The notes beneath the pieces are model-generated. The model had not been told where the DNA came from. It made no database searches and saw only the letters and a list, made by a program, of their open reading frames with translations. Both the position numbers and the translations under genes were made by a program. DNA of 64,000 bases, from positions 5,375,501-5,439,500 of the forward strand of contig NZ_JACHNB010000001.1 of the NCBI RefSeq assembly GCF_014205225.1, written 5' to 3'. This stretch comes from Actinoplanes octamycinicus. Its GTDB lineage: Bacteria; Actinomycetota; Actinomycetes; Mycobacteriales; Micromonosporaceae. Position 1 is the stretch's first letter. Every line of letters begins with the position of its first letter. Of the stretch, positions 23,677 to 31,942 are shown piece by piece.

Positions 23677-24876
23677 TCAGGCCGAACGTGGCGTCATCCG
23701 CCGGTAGCCGACCTGCCACAGGGCGAGCAGCAACAGCCCGGCGACCAGCACCCAGACCGGCAGGTGCGTGCCGAAGATCCCGAGCAGGACCGCGCCCGCG
23801 GCCGCCGGCAACGCCCAGCCGAGCGTCCACCGCAGCGCCGCCCCGGAGAACCCGAGCGGGCCGGCGACCAGGAAGTACACCGCCGCGCCGCCGCACATCA
23901 CCCAGCGCACCGCGGCGCCCGCGTGCTCCGCCTCGCCGGCCAGACCACCCAGCCCGGCCGCGATCGCGACGATCGCCGCGGTGGTCAGATAGTGCACCGG
24001 CATGGTCGCGCGCAGCGCCCGCGTCCAGGCTCCGGCGACCGGCGCCGCAGCGGAGCCGTACTGCAGCGTCAGCCACCACAGCGCGACCAGCAGACCAAAA
24101 CCGGTCAATACCAGGAGCCAGATGTCGTACGACCAGAGCGTCACGTCGGCGGCCTCGTTGACCAGCTGCGCGACCGCCTCGCCGAGCACGATGATGACGA
24201 ACAGGCCGAGCCGCTCACCCAGGTGCGGCCGGTCCGCGGTGACCGCCCGCGGCTCGGGCAGCACCGGCGGCGTGGCCGTCCGGCCGAAGCGGCGGCGGGC
24301 CAGCCGGGCCGTCCACCGGCGCTGCCGGCGATCCCGCTCCTCGCGCTCCTCGGCCATCAGCCGGTCCGGGTGCCGGGCAGCGAGCAGCGTGAAAGCCAGG
24401 TCGAAGGCGATGCCGGCGGCCCACAGCCAATAGCGGACCGGCGCCTCGAAGCCCAGCGAGGCCACCCAGGGGATCAGCCCGACCGCCTGGTGCACGCCCG
24501 GCCACTCGGTCATCACCTCGGCCGACTTCTTCCACGAGGCGATCGCCAGCATCCGGCAGGCGACGTAGGCGATGATGAATCGCTGCGGGTGGTCGTCGTC
24601 GACCAGCGGGGTCACCGAGGCGGCCATCACCGCGATGCCGAACATCGCGCCGAGCATGGTGACCAGGCGGATCCGGGTGGCGGCGACGTTCGCGTACAGG
24701 GTGAAGCCGGTCCAGACGCTCCACATCGCGTAGTAGAGGATCCCGAAGATCAGCAGCCGCTCGGCGTCCGGCTCGTGCAGCAGGTGGGCCAGCTGGGCCA
24801 CCGCGGCCACGATGACCAGATCGAAGAAGAGCTCGAGCCAGGTGGCGTGCCGCTCCTCGGCGGCCGGTTCCGACAT
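23677..24876 (-). CDS. low temperature requirement protein A (LtrA) family membrane protein
   Basis: 399 residues and about ten to twelve membrane spans. The start ATWLELFFDLVIVAAVAQLA is the family signature, and GERLGLFVIIVLGEAVAQLV in the middle is the second conserved block. The family takes its name from a Listeria gene needed for growth in the cold; its biochemical role is not established. A charged loop (about 195-235) separates the two halves. Monocistronic; the next gene on the strand (sodN) ends in a terminator hairpin 63 bases upstream of this start. Confidence 0.88.
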   Translation of the reverse strand: MSEPAAEERHATWLELFFDLVIVAAVAQLAHLLHEPDAERLLIFGILYYAMWSVWTGFTLYANVAATRIRLVTMLGAMFGIAVMAASVTPLVDDDHPQRFIIAYVACRMLAIASWKKSAEVMTEWPGVHQAVGLIPWVASLGFEAPVRYWLWAAGIAFDLAFTLLAARHPDRLMAEEREERDRRQRRWTARLARRRFGRTATPPVLPEPRAVTADRPHLGERLGLFVIIVLGEAVAQLVNEAADVTLWSYDIWLLVLTGFGLLVALWWLTLQYGSAAAPVAGAWTRALRATMPVHYLTTAAIVAIAAGLGGLAGEAEHAGAAVRWVMCGGAAVYFLVAGPLGFSGAALRWTLGWALPAAAGAVLLGIFGTHLPVWVLVAGLLLLALWQVGYRRMTPRSA

Positions 24877-24938
24877 GATCGCGAACCTATCGTGCGCGGC
24901 CTTCCGCGTGGTGCCCGGCTCTTTCTGTGGCCTTTTCC

Positions 24939-24967
24939 GTGGTGCCCGGCTGCCGGCCGGGCACCAC
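24939..24967. terminator. hairpin downstream of sodN
   Basis: A perfect 12-bp stem (24939-24950 with 24956-24967, loop of five) lies 7 bases past the sodN stop. Its left arm, with flanking bases, is a second copy of the 14-base sequence at 24907-24920. There is no U tract on the minus strand. Confidence 0.6.
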
Positions 24968-24973
24968 AGTGGA

Positions 24974-25369
24974 TCAGGCCTGCTTGGTCTCCCAGAAGAT
25001 CTTGGAGATCTCCTCGATCTTGCCGAGCAGCTGGTCGGCGATCGCCGGGTCCACCGAGCCCTTGGCGCCCGCCGCGCCGGCGAGCTTGGTGGCCTCGTTG
25101 AACAGCTGGTGCAGGTTCGGGTACTTCTCGAAGTGCGGAGCCTTGAAGTAGTCGGTCCACAGCACCCACAGGTGGTGCTTGACCAGCTCGGCCCGCTGCT
25201 CCTTGATGATGATGGCCCGGGTGCGGAACTCCGGGTCGGTGTTGCCCTGGTACTTCTCGGCGATCGCCTTGATCGACTCGGCCTCGATCCGGGCCTGGGC
25301 CGGGTCGTAGACGCCGCAGGGCAGATCGCAGTGGGCGCTCACGACGGTACGCGGGCGGAGAAAACGCAT
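24974..25369 (-). CDS. sodN: nickel-containing superoxide dismutase
   Basis: 131 residues. A 12-residue leader (MRFLRPRTVVSA) precedes the nickel hook HCDLPCGVYDP. In the mature enzyme the new N-terminal His1 with Cys2 and Cys6 binds nickel, and the protein is a cytoplasmic hexamer that converts superoxide to peroxide and oxygen. The rest is the four-helix body (ARIEAESIKAIAEKY, then HHLWVLWTDYFKAPHFEKYP). Its ATG overlaps the stop of the flavin reductase gene (TGATG), so translation is coupled. The leader peptidase gene (sodX), usually next to sodN, is not in this window. Confidence 0.97.
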   Translation of the reverse strand: MRFLRPRTVVSAHCDLPCGVYDPAQARIEAESIKAIAEKYQGNTDPEFRTRAIIIKEQRAELVKHHLWVLWTDYFKAPHFEKYPNLHQLFNEATKLAGAAGAKGSVDPAIADQLLGKIEEISKIFWETKQA

Positions 25370-25875
25370 CAGAGACCTCTCGTGTGAAAATCGCGGGCGT
25401 GGTGGATCAGCGGATGATCCTCGGGGCCGTGGAAGACCTCCAGGATCGACGCGACGACCAGGGTCGACCCGCCCACCGGCAGCCGGTGCAGGGCGGTGCC
25501 GCGCAGCGCGGCTACCGCGTCGGACAGGATCGGCTCGCCGGTCGGCAGCACACTCCAGCCCTGATCCGCGGTGAACCGGTCGCCGCCGCTGTGCGAGAAC
25601 TCCCGGGCCAGCGCGGCATGCCCGGCCCCGAGCAGGTGCACCACAAAACTCGGTGCGGCCAGCAGGAGCCGGGCGGTGCGGGTGCCCATCACCGAGAAGG
25701 ACAGCGCCGGCGGGTCCACCGCGACCGAGGCGACGCTGGACGCGGTCAGCCCGATCGGGCCGTCCGGTCCGGCGGCGCTGATCACGGCGACGCCGGTCGG
25801 GTACCGGCGGAACGCGTCCTTCATCCGCTCGCCGACAGCCGATTCGCGCACAGTTCCCAGATCCACGGCAAGCAC
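25369..25875 (-). CDS. flavin reductase family protein (FMN-binding)
   Basis: 168 residues. The split-barrel flavin reductase domain is evident from MKDAFRRYPTGVAVISAAG (about residue 18 on), GLTASSVASVAVDPPALSFS and the FMN/NADH-binding C-terminal part. Such enzymes use NAD(P)H to reduce free FMN, often feeding a monooxygenase; none is adjacent. GTG at 25875 has GAGG seven bases upstream; ATG at 25824 would fit the usual family N-terminus and cannot be excluded. It is the first gene of a two-gene unit with sodN. Reduced flavin makes superoxide with oxygen, so pairing with a SOD makes biochemical sense. Confidence 0.85.
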   Translation of the reverse strand: MLAVDLGTVRESAVGERMKDAFRRYPTGVAVISAAGPDGPIGLTASSVASVAVDPPALSFSVMGTRTARLLLAAPSFVVHLLGAGHAALAREFSHSGGDRFTADQGWSVLPTGEPILSDAVAALRGTALHRLPVGGSTLVVASILEVFHGPEDHPLIHHARDFHTRGL

Positions 25876-26143
25876 GCTAAAACCTCAAGCCGACTTCATG
25901 TCAAAGCGTTCTTGATCACTCAGTGTGCTCTCGGTCGCTCCGCCGGCCTTCTCCCCGTGCCGGGTTCCACACGCTGCCGGCCTCTTGTACCGAGCTGGCT
26001 TCGCGCGGTGCCGGCCTACCACCGGCCCGGCCTGTCGCCGGGCCGGTTCTCACCGTCGCGGTCGTTTCCCGTCGCGGCTGCCTTCCCAGCGCGGCCGCTT
26101 TCCGGCGCTGGCCGCTTCACTCCTTCCCCCGCCGCGGCCGCTC

Positions 26144-27046
26144 TCACTCCGGCAGAGGGCGGGTGACGTAGACCGGGCAGGCGGCGTGGTGCAACAGCTG
26201 CAGGCTGGTCGAGCCGACCAGGGTGCCGGTGACCAGTCCGTGGCCGTGACTGCCGACGATCACCAGACGGGCCGTGCGGGACGCCTCCACCAGGGCGGCC
26301 GGCGGGCTGGCCGGCGACAACACCACGTCGACCGGGACGTCCGGGAACTTCGAGCGCCACGGTTCCAGCTGCTCGGCCAGCCGGTCCGCCCGGTCGGCGT
26401 CCACCGCGGCGCTGTCCGGGGTGAGCCACGGCGGGATCACCGGCGGGCAGGCGTGCACGATCCGGATCGGCGCACCCTGGGCGTCGGCCATCGTGAACAC
26501 GGTCTCCAGGACCAGGTCGGCGCTGGGGGAGTCGTCCACCCCCGCGGCGATCGGGCGGTTATCACCTGCGGTGGTCGAGCGGTGGTCGCCGGTGGCGGTC
26601 GGGACGTCGTCCGCGGCCGGCTGTGGGCCGACCACGACCACCGGGCAGGGCGCGTGGGTGGCGACCCGCTGGCTGGTCGAGCCGAGCAGCATGCCGGCGA
26701 AACCGCCCCGGCCACGGCTGCCCAGGACCATCAGCTGGGCGCCGCGGGCCGATTCGAGCAGGCGGGGGACGGCCTGCCCGATCAGCGTGAAGGTCTGAAC
26801 GGCCAGGTCCGGGGCGATCCCCTGGACCCGCTCGACCGCGGCGGCGATCACCCCTTCGGCCTGCTGGCGGGCCGCGTCGACGTACTCGTTCCCGACCTCG
26901 AAGCGGGACTCCCGCCAATCCCAGTCGAAGGCGTGCACGATCCGCAAGGCCACACCGCGCCGGTGTGCCTCCCGAGCCGCCCAGTCGACGGCGAGGTCGC
27001 TAGTGTCCGTGCCGTCAGTGCCGACGACGATGCCAGTGGTCCGCAT
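26144..27046 (-). CDS. tandem-domain universal stress protein (UspA)
   Basis: 300 residues with two Usp domains. The first (residues 4-142) has the ATP-binding pattern G-x2-G-x9-G-S/T in GSRGRGGFAGMLLGSTS, and the second (about 160-298) has GSHGHGLVTGTLVGSTS. Tandem ATP-binding Usp proteins are typical of actinobacteria and are often induced by hypoxia or stationary phase. The linker (about 145-165) is polar and repetitive. ATG at 27046 follows GAAGGG. No SigF-type promoter is visible upstream. The 268-bp gap to the flavin reductase holds degenerate GC repeats only. Confidence 0.93.
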   Translation of the reverse strand: MRTTGIVVGTDGTDTSDLAVDWAAREAHRRGVALRIVHAFDWDWRESRFEVGNEYVDAARQQAEGVIAAAVERVQGIAPDLAVQTFTLIGQAVPRLLESARGAQLMVLGSRGRGGFAGMLLGSTSQRVATHAPCPVVVVGPQPAADDVPTATGDHRSTTAGDNRPIAAGVDDSPSADLVLETVFTMADAQGAPIRIVHACPPVIPPWLTPDSAAVDADRADRLAEQLEPWRSKFPDVPVDVVLSPASPPAALVEASRTARLVIVGSHGHGLVTGTLVGSTSLQLLHHAACPVYVTRPLPE

Positions 27047-27138
27047 GGCAGGTTCCCTTCGTCTCTGCCCTCGATCCTCGGCGGTCCCGATCATGGGTGG
27101 CAGGGTCTTAGGTCCGTCGGCTCGGGCACTATGTGGGC

Positions 27139-27867
27139 ATGGATTCCGGCACGCCCCACACCCCGTCCCCGGACCCCGCCCCGTCCGCGCCCGCGCGCCC
27201 TGTCCCGGACCCTGCGCCGTCCGCCTCTTCGCGCCCCGCCCCGGACCCCACCCCGTCCGCGCGCCCTGTCCCGGACCCTGCGCCGTCCGCCTTTTCGCGC
27301 CCCGCCCCGGACCGCGCGCCGTCCGCGTCCTCGGATGCCACGTCGTCTGCGTCCGCTGCACCGGTATCCGCCGGTCCGGAGGCTGTGCCGGGCGGGCGGG
27401 TCAGCCGGGACCGGGACGCTGCCGGGCGGGCGAAGAACGCGCGGCCCCGGGACGGGCTCGGGCGGCCACTCCCGCACGGCCTGACCGGGGTGCCGACCAC
27501 GCCGGAAGACCTGGTGCTGCCGCCGGACGAGGCGCTCCGCGAGGCGCAGCGCCTGCTCGACGCCGGGCGGCCGTTCCACGCCCACGAAGTCCTCGAAGGC
27601 GCCTGGAAAGCCTGCGACGACGACAACCGCGAACTGTGGAAGGGACTCGCCCAACTGGCCGTCGGCATCACCCACCTGCGAAGAGGAAACGAGGTGGGTG
27701 CCGTCCGCCTGCTGACCCGTGCGGCAGAGCGCATCTCGGCGTACGCCGAAAATCCCCCACACCGGATCGCCGCCGCCGCGCTGACCACCTGGGCCCAGGA
27801 CCTCATCGCGCGCATCGGCACCGGCCCGGTCCCAGCCGACCTCCTCGCCCCGCGCCTGGTCGCCTAG
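27139..27867 (+). CDS. DUF309 protein with a repetitive Pro/Ala/Ser N-terminal extension
   Basis: 242 residues from ATG at 27139. The C-terminal 140 residues are a DUF309 domain (AGRAKNARPRDGLGRPLP, then FHAHEVLEGAWKACDDDNRE and WKGLAQLAVGITHLRRGN), a helical fold with conserved H and E residues of unknown function. The first 80 residues are a low-complexity stretch from a 66-bp DNA repeat (22-residue unit such as RPVPDPAPSASSRPAPDPTP). Family members normally begin close to the RDRDAAGRA region, so the true start may be the GTG at 27385, leaving the repeat untranslated. Confidence 0.78.
   Translation: MDSGTPHTPSPDPAPSAPARPVPDPAPSASSRPAPDPTPSARPVPDPAPSAFSRPAPDRAPSASSDATSSASAAPVSAGPEAVPGGRVSRDRDAAGRAKNARPRDGLGRPLPHGLTGVPTTPEDLVLPPDEALREAQRLLDAGRPFHAHEVLEGAWKACDDDNRELWKGLAQLAVGITHLRRGNEVGAVRLLTRAAERISAYAENPPHRIAAAALTTWAQDLIARIGTGPVPADLLAPRLVA
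27193..27330 (+). repeat. 66-bp tandem repeat at the 5' end of the DUF309 gene
   Basis: The unit beginning GCGCGCCCTGTCCCGGACCC starts at 27193 and again at 27259 (66 bp = 22 codons), with a partial third copy. The period is a multiple of three, unlike most other repeats in the window. Confidence 0.8.
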
Positions 27868-27984
27868 CTCGACCCGTCCCGTGCCTGGTCACGCGGCCCT
27901 CGGCTGTCCTGCTCGCCGCGTGCCTGGTCGCCTGGCTCGCGGCCGTCCTGACGATCTGCCGGTCCCGGGGATGACCGTCCGCAG

Positions 27985-28527
27985 CTAGATCCTCGGGATG
28001 ACCTTCTGCGCGACCTTCTTGGCGCCGGCCAGGTTCCGCTCGTCGCTCGCGCCCCGCGAATAGACGTCGACCTGCACGGTCCCGTAGAGCACGTAGAGAT
28101 GCCCGGAGTGCCAGTAGGCGTCCTCGCCGACCCCGTCGACCGTCTCCGCCTCGGCCACCGTGACCCGGAACTCCTCGGCCGTGGTCCGGCTCAGGAAGAG
28201 CGCCAACTGCCCACCCTCCTGCTGCCACTGACAGAACCGGGCCACGTCCCCGGCACTCGCCCCGTCCGGGTCGACCTGCGTCACACCCCGCCCGGTCAGC
28301 GCGCGAACCTCCGCCCCCGACAGCAGCGTGCACGGATCCGGAATGTCCCCGGCGTCACGAACCGACCCGCTTTCCCGGCCACCGCCCTCACGGGGTGTCG
28401 GCAGTGCCGACCCGATCGCCGCGGTAGCAGCGGCGGCCGGCGCCGGCTCGTCCGCGTTGTTGACGACCCCGCAGCCCCCACCGGCGAGCACCGCAATCCC
28501 GACCAGCCCAGCGATCCGCTGCTTCAC
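27985..28527 (-). CDS. DUF3558-like secreted lipoprotein
   Basis: 180 residues. The signal peptide ends in a lipobox (LVGIAVLAGGGC, Cys about residue 19), so it is probably anchored to the outer face of the membrane. After an Ala/Pro-rich linker the domain shows DIPDPCTLLSGAEVRALTG and ARFCQWQ, the paired-cysteine pattern of DUF3558 lipoproteins. Function unknown. GTG at 28527 follows GAGGAG. It is divergent from the ESX-like operon, whose last gene encodes a second lipoprotein with a similar cysteine pattern. Confidence 0.78.
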   Translation of the reverse strand: MKQRIAGLVGIAVLAGGGCGVVNNADEPAPAAAATAAIGSALPTPREGGGRESGSVRDAGDIPDPCTLLSGAEVRALTGRGVTQVDPDGASAGDVARFCQWQQEGGQLALFLSRTTAEEFRVTVAEAETVDGVGEDAYWHSGHLYVLYGTVQVDVYSRGASDERNLAGAKKVAQKVIPRI

Positions 28528-28730
28528 CAGATTCTCCTCACCACGCGACCCCGCCAAATCGCACCACATCCACCCCAACCCACCCCAGACCCACCGGCCC
28601 GAAGTCACCCGGGAGCGTTGCCCCCACCCGATGAACCGGGCGGCGGCGGAGGGCGTACCCATCTGTGTCAGGTGTTCCCAGCGATCGATGAAGCCAGCGT
28701 CCGCGCGAGACGGGGAATCGGCGGTCCACC

Positions 28731-29351
28731 GTGATCAGTGCAGTGCAGGAGAAGGACGCCAGGCGTTTCTGGCGCAATCTGGAGGATGCGGTCGCGCAGA
28801 CCCGCCCGGGCCAGCCGGTCCCGGGGCTGTCGTCCATCGAGGGATCGGACAACTCCGGGACGGTGTACTGCGTGGTGGATCTCGGCGGAGATCCGATCCG
28901 GGTGGAACTCTTCAACGGCTGGTGGGACACGGTCGGGCCGACCCGGGTCGGACCCGCGGTGCTGGACGCGTTTCGCTTCGCCAGGGAGAAGGCCGGTCTG
29001 GCATCCCTGCTGCTGAGACGCCATCGGCTGCCGCGACGAGGCCCACGGCGTCGCCTCGAAGTCGCGACTCTGATGCCCGCCTTCGGCGCGTCGGACGGCG
29101 CCGCGGAGTTGCGACGAAGCATGGTGCGGGCCGCTGACCAGGCGGAGGCGGTGCTCGGTCTCGTCGAAGCATCGCGAGGTGGGCGGCGGCGGGAAGTGCA
29201 CGGTCCGCGCGGACTGTTCTCGGTGACGATGGACGGCTGGCAGATCACGTCCGCTGCAGTGATCGACCGGGTGCGTGCCGATGATGGCGAGGCTCTGGCC
29301 ATGGACGCGTGTGATGCGTTGCTTGCGGCGTGCCCTCGGAAACTGCGATAG
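28731..29351 (+). CDS. YbaB/EbfC-like protein, apparently a duplicated domain
   Basis: 206 residues, no membrane span. Two stretches share a strand-strand-helix pattern: residues about 40-90 (GTVYCVVDLGGDPIRVELFN and a helix ending AREKAG) and about 155-205 (GLFSVTMDGWQITSAAVIDR with the helix DACDALLAACPRK). The pattern recalls YbaB/EbfC nucleoid-associated proteins, which in actinomycetes often sit beside ESX/WXG100 genes. The assignment is by pattern only. GTG at 28731 (or 28743) is the start; the next gene follows 9 bases after the stop, making this the first gene of a four-gene operon. Confidence 0.55.
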   Translation: MISAVQEKDARRFWRNLEDAVAQTRPGQPVPGLSSIEGSDNSGTVYCVVDLGGDPIRVELFNGWWDTVGPTRVGPAVLDAFRFAREKAGLASLLLRRHRLPRRGPRRRLEVATLMPAFGASDGAAELRRSMVRAADQAEAVLGLVEASRGGRRREVHGPRGLFSVTMDGWQITSAAVIDRVRADDGEALAMDACDALLAACPRKLR

Positions 29352-29360
29352 GAGGCGACT

Positions 29361-29723
29361 GTGAGCGACAGCGACTTCGCCTGGTACGACCCGGATGTGG
29401 TCGAGGTCGCCGTGGAAGGACTGCGTGACGAGTCCAGGAAGTGGCACGACCTTTCCGACCGGATGGGTGTCGTCGCGCGTCGTGCACAGCATCTGAACCT
29501 GAGCGAAAGCGCGTTCATGGTGTCCGACGCGCTGGTGGGCCCGGTCACGGCGGGCGATCTGCTGCGCGGTTACACCGCGATGCAAGACCTGCTGGCCGGG
29601 CTGTTCGAGCAGGGGGTGCAGCAGTTCGAGTCGATGGCCGACGCCCTCCGGAAGAACGCTGACGAGTACGAACATGCCGATCGTGCGTCCGCCAAGTCCT
29701 TCGACGACATCGCGGTCTCTTGA
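29361..29723 (+). CDS. WXG100/EspC-like small helical protein
   Basis: 120 residues, no signal peptide. Predicted as two long helices around a central turn (DALVGPVTAGDLLRGYTAMQ) with a Trp-containing first helix (ESRKWHDLSDRM) and an acidic C-terminal region ending DDIAVS. Size and helical build match ESX (type VII) secretion substrates or their partners; the W-x-G turn itself is not present. GTG at 29361 follows AGGAGG. It is the second gene of the operon, 16 bases before the next. Confidence 0.6.
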   Translation: MSDSDFAWYDPDVVEVAVEGLRDESRKWHDLSDRMGVVARRAQHLNLSESAFMVSDALVGPVTAGDLLRGYTAMQDLLAGLFEQGVQQFESMADALRKNADEYEHADRASAKSFDDIAVS

Positions 29724-29739
29724 TCGAGGGGGTGAGGAC

Positions 29740-30591
29740 ATGACCCAACCGGGCACCCCGGCACAGGCCGGGAGCGAGGTCGGCTTCATGCCGGAGGCGT
29801 TGAACCTCTTCCGGAAGGCTGTGGAGGGTCTGGAACTTGGTATCAAGGCGCTCCGCGCCGGACTGACCACCTTCGTCAACGAGGTCGATGCGTTTCTGGC
29901 CCGGGCCGAGGAAGGATTGCGGAACGGGCACTGGTGGGACAAGCTCGCCGAATGGGTCACCAGCACGATCGCGGATGTCCTCGCGCACATCCGTGACCTG
30001 CTGGAGGACGTGCGGCAGAAAGTCGACCAGATTCTGGCGATGGCGGAGAAGGCGGTTGTCGGCACCACCCCGGTGCTGTCGTTGTTCTCCGCCGGCATGG
30101 ACTGGGCGACAAAGGTCAACACGCCCCTGTCCGAGGTCGGGCCGGACCTCTCCGCGTCGGGGAAGATCGACTTCTGGCGGACGCCGGCATACCTGACGTT
30201 CAAGACCCGGGTCGAGGATCAGGCTGATGCGATCACCTCGGTGGTGGAGAAGGTGAAGGCCACCAGTCGTTGGCTGTCCGATGTCGCCGAGGCCAACACC
30301 AGCTACATGGTGGGTCTGGCGGGATATGCCTCCGACGTCGGCGGAGCCCTCGCCACCGCCGCAGCCGATGTGGCACAGATCGGTGCCGGCAACGCGGTCG
30401 CGGCGGAGGAGGCTGTGCTGGACATGTCTGATGTCGTCGGTCAGACCGTGACGGCGATCGGCAAATATGTCTCGGGCGTCGTCGGACGGCTCGCACAGGT
30501 CATGAACCAGGTCAATGAACTTGTCACCGAATACGGCGATCACTCCGGTCTGCCGGGCGGTCGCTGGCCGAAGGCGGTCCAGGCATCATGA
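29740..30591 (+). CDS. long helical ESX-associated protein of unknown function
   Basis: 283 residues, almost wholly helical, no signal peptide or clear membrane span. The first third (ALNLFRKAVEGLELGIKALR, then WWDKLAEWVTSTIADVLAHI) and the middle block (VEDQADAITSVVEKVKATSR) look like extended coiled-coil hairpins as in LXG/WXG-type proteins. GYASDVGGALATAAADVAQI is mildly hydrophobic. Its place after a WXG-like gene suggests a partner or substrate of a type VII system encoded elsewhere. ATG at 29740 follows GGGGGTGAGG. It overlaps the downstream lipoprotein gene (ATGA). Confidence 0.55.
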   Translation: MTQPGTPAQAGSEVGFMPEALNLFRKAVEGLELGIKALRAGLTTFVNEVDAFLARAEEGLRNGHWWDKLAEWVTSTIADVLAHIRDLLEDVRQKVDQILAMAEKAVVGTTPVLSLFSAGMDWATKVNTPLSEVGPDLSASGKIDFWRTPAYLTFKTRVEDQADAITSVVEKVKATSRWLSDVAEANTSYMVGLAGYASDVGGALATAAADVAQIGAGNAVAAEEAVLDMSDVVGQTVTAIGKYVSGVVGRLAQVMNQVNELVTEYGDHSGLPGGRWPKAVQAS

Positions 30592-31166
30592 GATCCACCT
30601 ACCTTGTCGTTACCGCCGCTGTTCTGGTGCTGGCGGGATGTTCGGGGCCGGACGCTGTGCCGGCCGATCCCGCGGCGTCCGGGTCGGTTGCCGGAGGACC
30701 GCAAGGTTCACCGTCGGCGGGCCGGCACTGGAAAGGGCTGGCGGCGCAGTGCCCGGAGCTGACCGGTGACGCGGCCAAGGACCTCGGCGTCGGCGGGGCC
30801 GGAGTGCCGGGGGACGGGTATCAAACCAATCAGCTCTTCACGAGAGCGGCCTGTCGCTGGGGTGGCGCGGACGGGACGGGCAACGCCGTGGAGGCGGACG
30901 TCGGTATCTATCCCGGGAAGAACGGGCAGGTCGGAGCCGACGCGGCGTGGCAGGTGCTGAAGGGGTTCTCCGGGACACCGGTGCCGGTCGGGGACGAGGC
31001 TCTGCTGAACGACGAACTCGGGGCCGTTGTGGTGCGGGTGCGGTCCGGGAACGTGGTGGCCACCGTGCGGCTGATCCCGCCGTCGCGCGGAACTGATCCG
31101 GCGCCGTTGCGGAAGTCGGCCGTGGCTGTCACCGGCGACGTCCTGGACGACCTCGTCGAGGGTTGA
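30588..31166 (+). CDS. secreted lipoprotein of the ESX-like operon (DUF3558-like)
   Basis: 192 residues. The signal peptide has a clear lipobox (VLVLAGCS, Cys 18). The mature part has a short Ser/Pro linker, then CPELTG and a second cysteine at RAACRWGG, the two-cysteine layout of DUF3558-type lipoproteins. Function unknown. Its ATG lies inside the stop of the previous gene (ATGA), so it is translationally coupled and likely works with it at the membrane. A strong hairpin follows at 31180. Confidence 0.7.
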   Translation: MRSTYLVVTAAVLVLAGCSGPDAVPADPAASGSVAGGPQGSPSAGRHWKGLAAQCPELTGDAAKDLGVGGAGVPGDGYQTNQLFTRAACRWGGADGTGNAVEADVGIYPGKNGQVGADAAWQVLKGFSGTPVPVGDEALLNDELGAVVVRVRSGNVVATVRLIPPSRGTDPAPLRKSAVAVTGDVLDDLVEG

Positions 31167-31179
31167 CGGGCCGGAACGG

Positions 31180-31209
31180 CTTCGGGGCCGCTTGTGGGCG
31201 GCCCCGAAG
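31180..31209 (+). terminator. terminator of the ESX-like operon
   Basis: A perfect 12-bp stem, CTTCGGGGCCGC (31180-31191) with GCGGCCCCGAAG (31198-31209), loop TTGTGG, starts 14 bases after the last stop codon. No U tract follows. Confidence 0.65.
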
Positions 31210-31294
31210 GGGTCGGGTCAGCATGGGCCGGGCGGCCGTTCAGGGACGGAGAACCGCTCGACCAGAACTGCGGTGGGGCAGGGCGGGCTGACCG

Positions 31295-31840
31295 TCAGTG
31301 GGGGCTGACTCGGACCTCCGGAGCCGGCAAGCCGTCGAACCAGGAGGCCTCGCGCAGGGTGTCGAGCAGGCGCTGCCGGCCGGCCGGGTCCTGGCGGTCG
31401 ATGAACAGGATGCCGTCCAAGTGGTCGGTCTCGTGCTGCACGCACCGGGCCAGCAGGCCCGCGCCCACCACCTGGACCGGGTCGCCGTGCGCGGTCTGGC
31501 CCTTGGCCACCACGTTCATCCGGCGCTTGGTGTCCAGGTAGATCCCCGGGATGGAGAGGCAGCCCTCCGGGCCGTCCTGCTCCTCCTCGTCGGGGAAGGA
31601 CACCACCGGGTTGACCAGGTGGTCGAGCTTGAGATCGTTGCCCGGGAGGTCCGGGTTGATCGCGAAGACCCGCAGGCTCACCCCGATCTGCGGGGCGGCC
31701 AGCCCGGCGCCCCGGGACTCGGCGAGCGTCTCGGTCAGGTCCTGGACCAGCCGGCGCAGCTCGGCGTCGAACGTGGTGACCGCCTCGGCCGGCCGGCGCA
31801 GCACCGGATCGCCGACCTTGCGGATGGAAAGCACCGTCAC
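31295..31840 (-). CDS. def: peptide deformylase
   Basis: 181 residues. All three family motifs are present: GAGLAAPQIG (motif 1, about 44-53), EGCLSIPG (motif 2, about 96-103) and QHETDHLDG (motif 3, about 138-146). The Cys of motif 2 and both His of motif 3 bind the metal. The enzyme removes the formyl group from nascent proteins. GTG at 31840 follows GGAGG. No fmt gene is next to it, so it is probably one of two or more copies. It is divergent from the CDF transporter. Confidence 0.95.
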   Translation of the reverse strand: MTVLSIRKVGDPVLRRPAEAVTTFDAELRRLVQDLTETLAESRGAGLAAPQIGVSLRVFAINPDLPGNDLKLDHLVNPVVSFPDEEEQDGPEGCLSIPGIYLDTKRRMNVVAKGQTAHGDPVQVVGAGLLARCVQHETDHLDGILFIDRQDPAGRQRLLDTLREASWFDGLPAPEVRVSPH

Positions 31841-31942
31841 AGCGGACCTCCGGTAGGGAACAGAGCCGGTCCCGACGCTACCCGGTGGATGTGACAAACC
31901 GTCCCGGGTGTGCGCGACCGGCAACCCGGGTACCGCGCAACC

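Noticed and set aside
25876..25905. A perfect TTGACA on the minus strand before the flavin reductase as its -35 box.
   Set aside because: The matching -10 would fall on the ribosome binding site and start codon. Spacing argues against it unless translation starts later.
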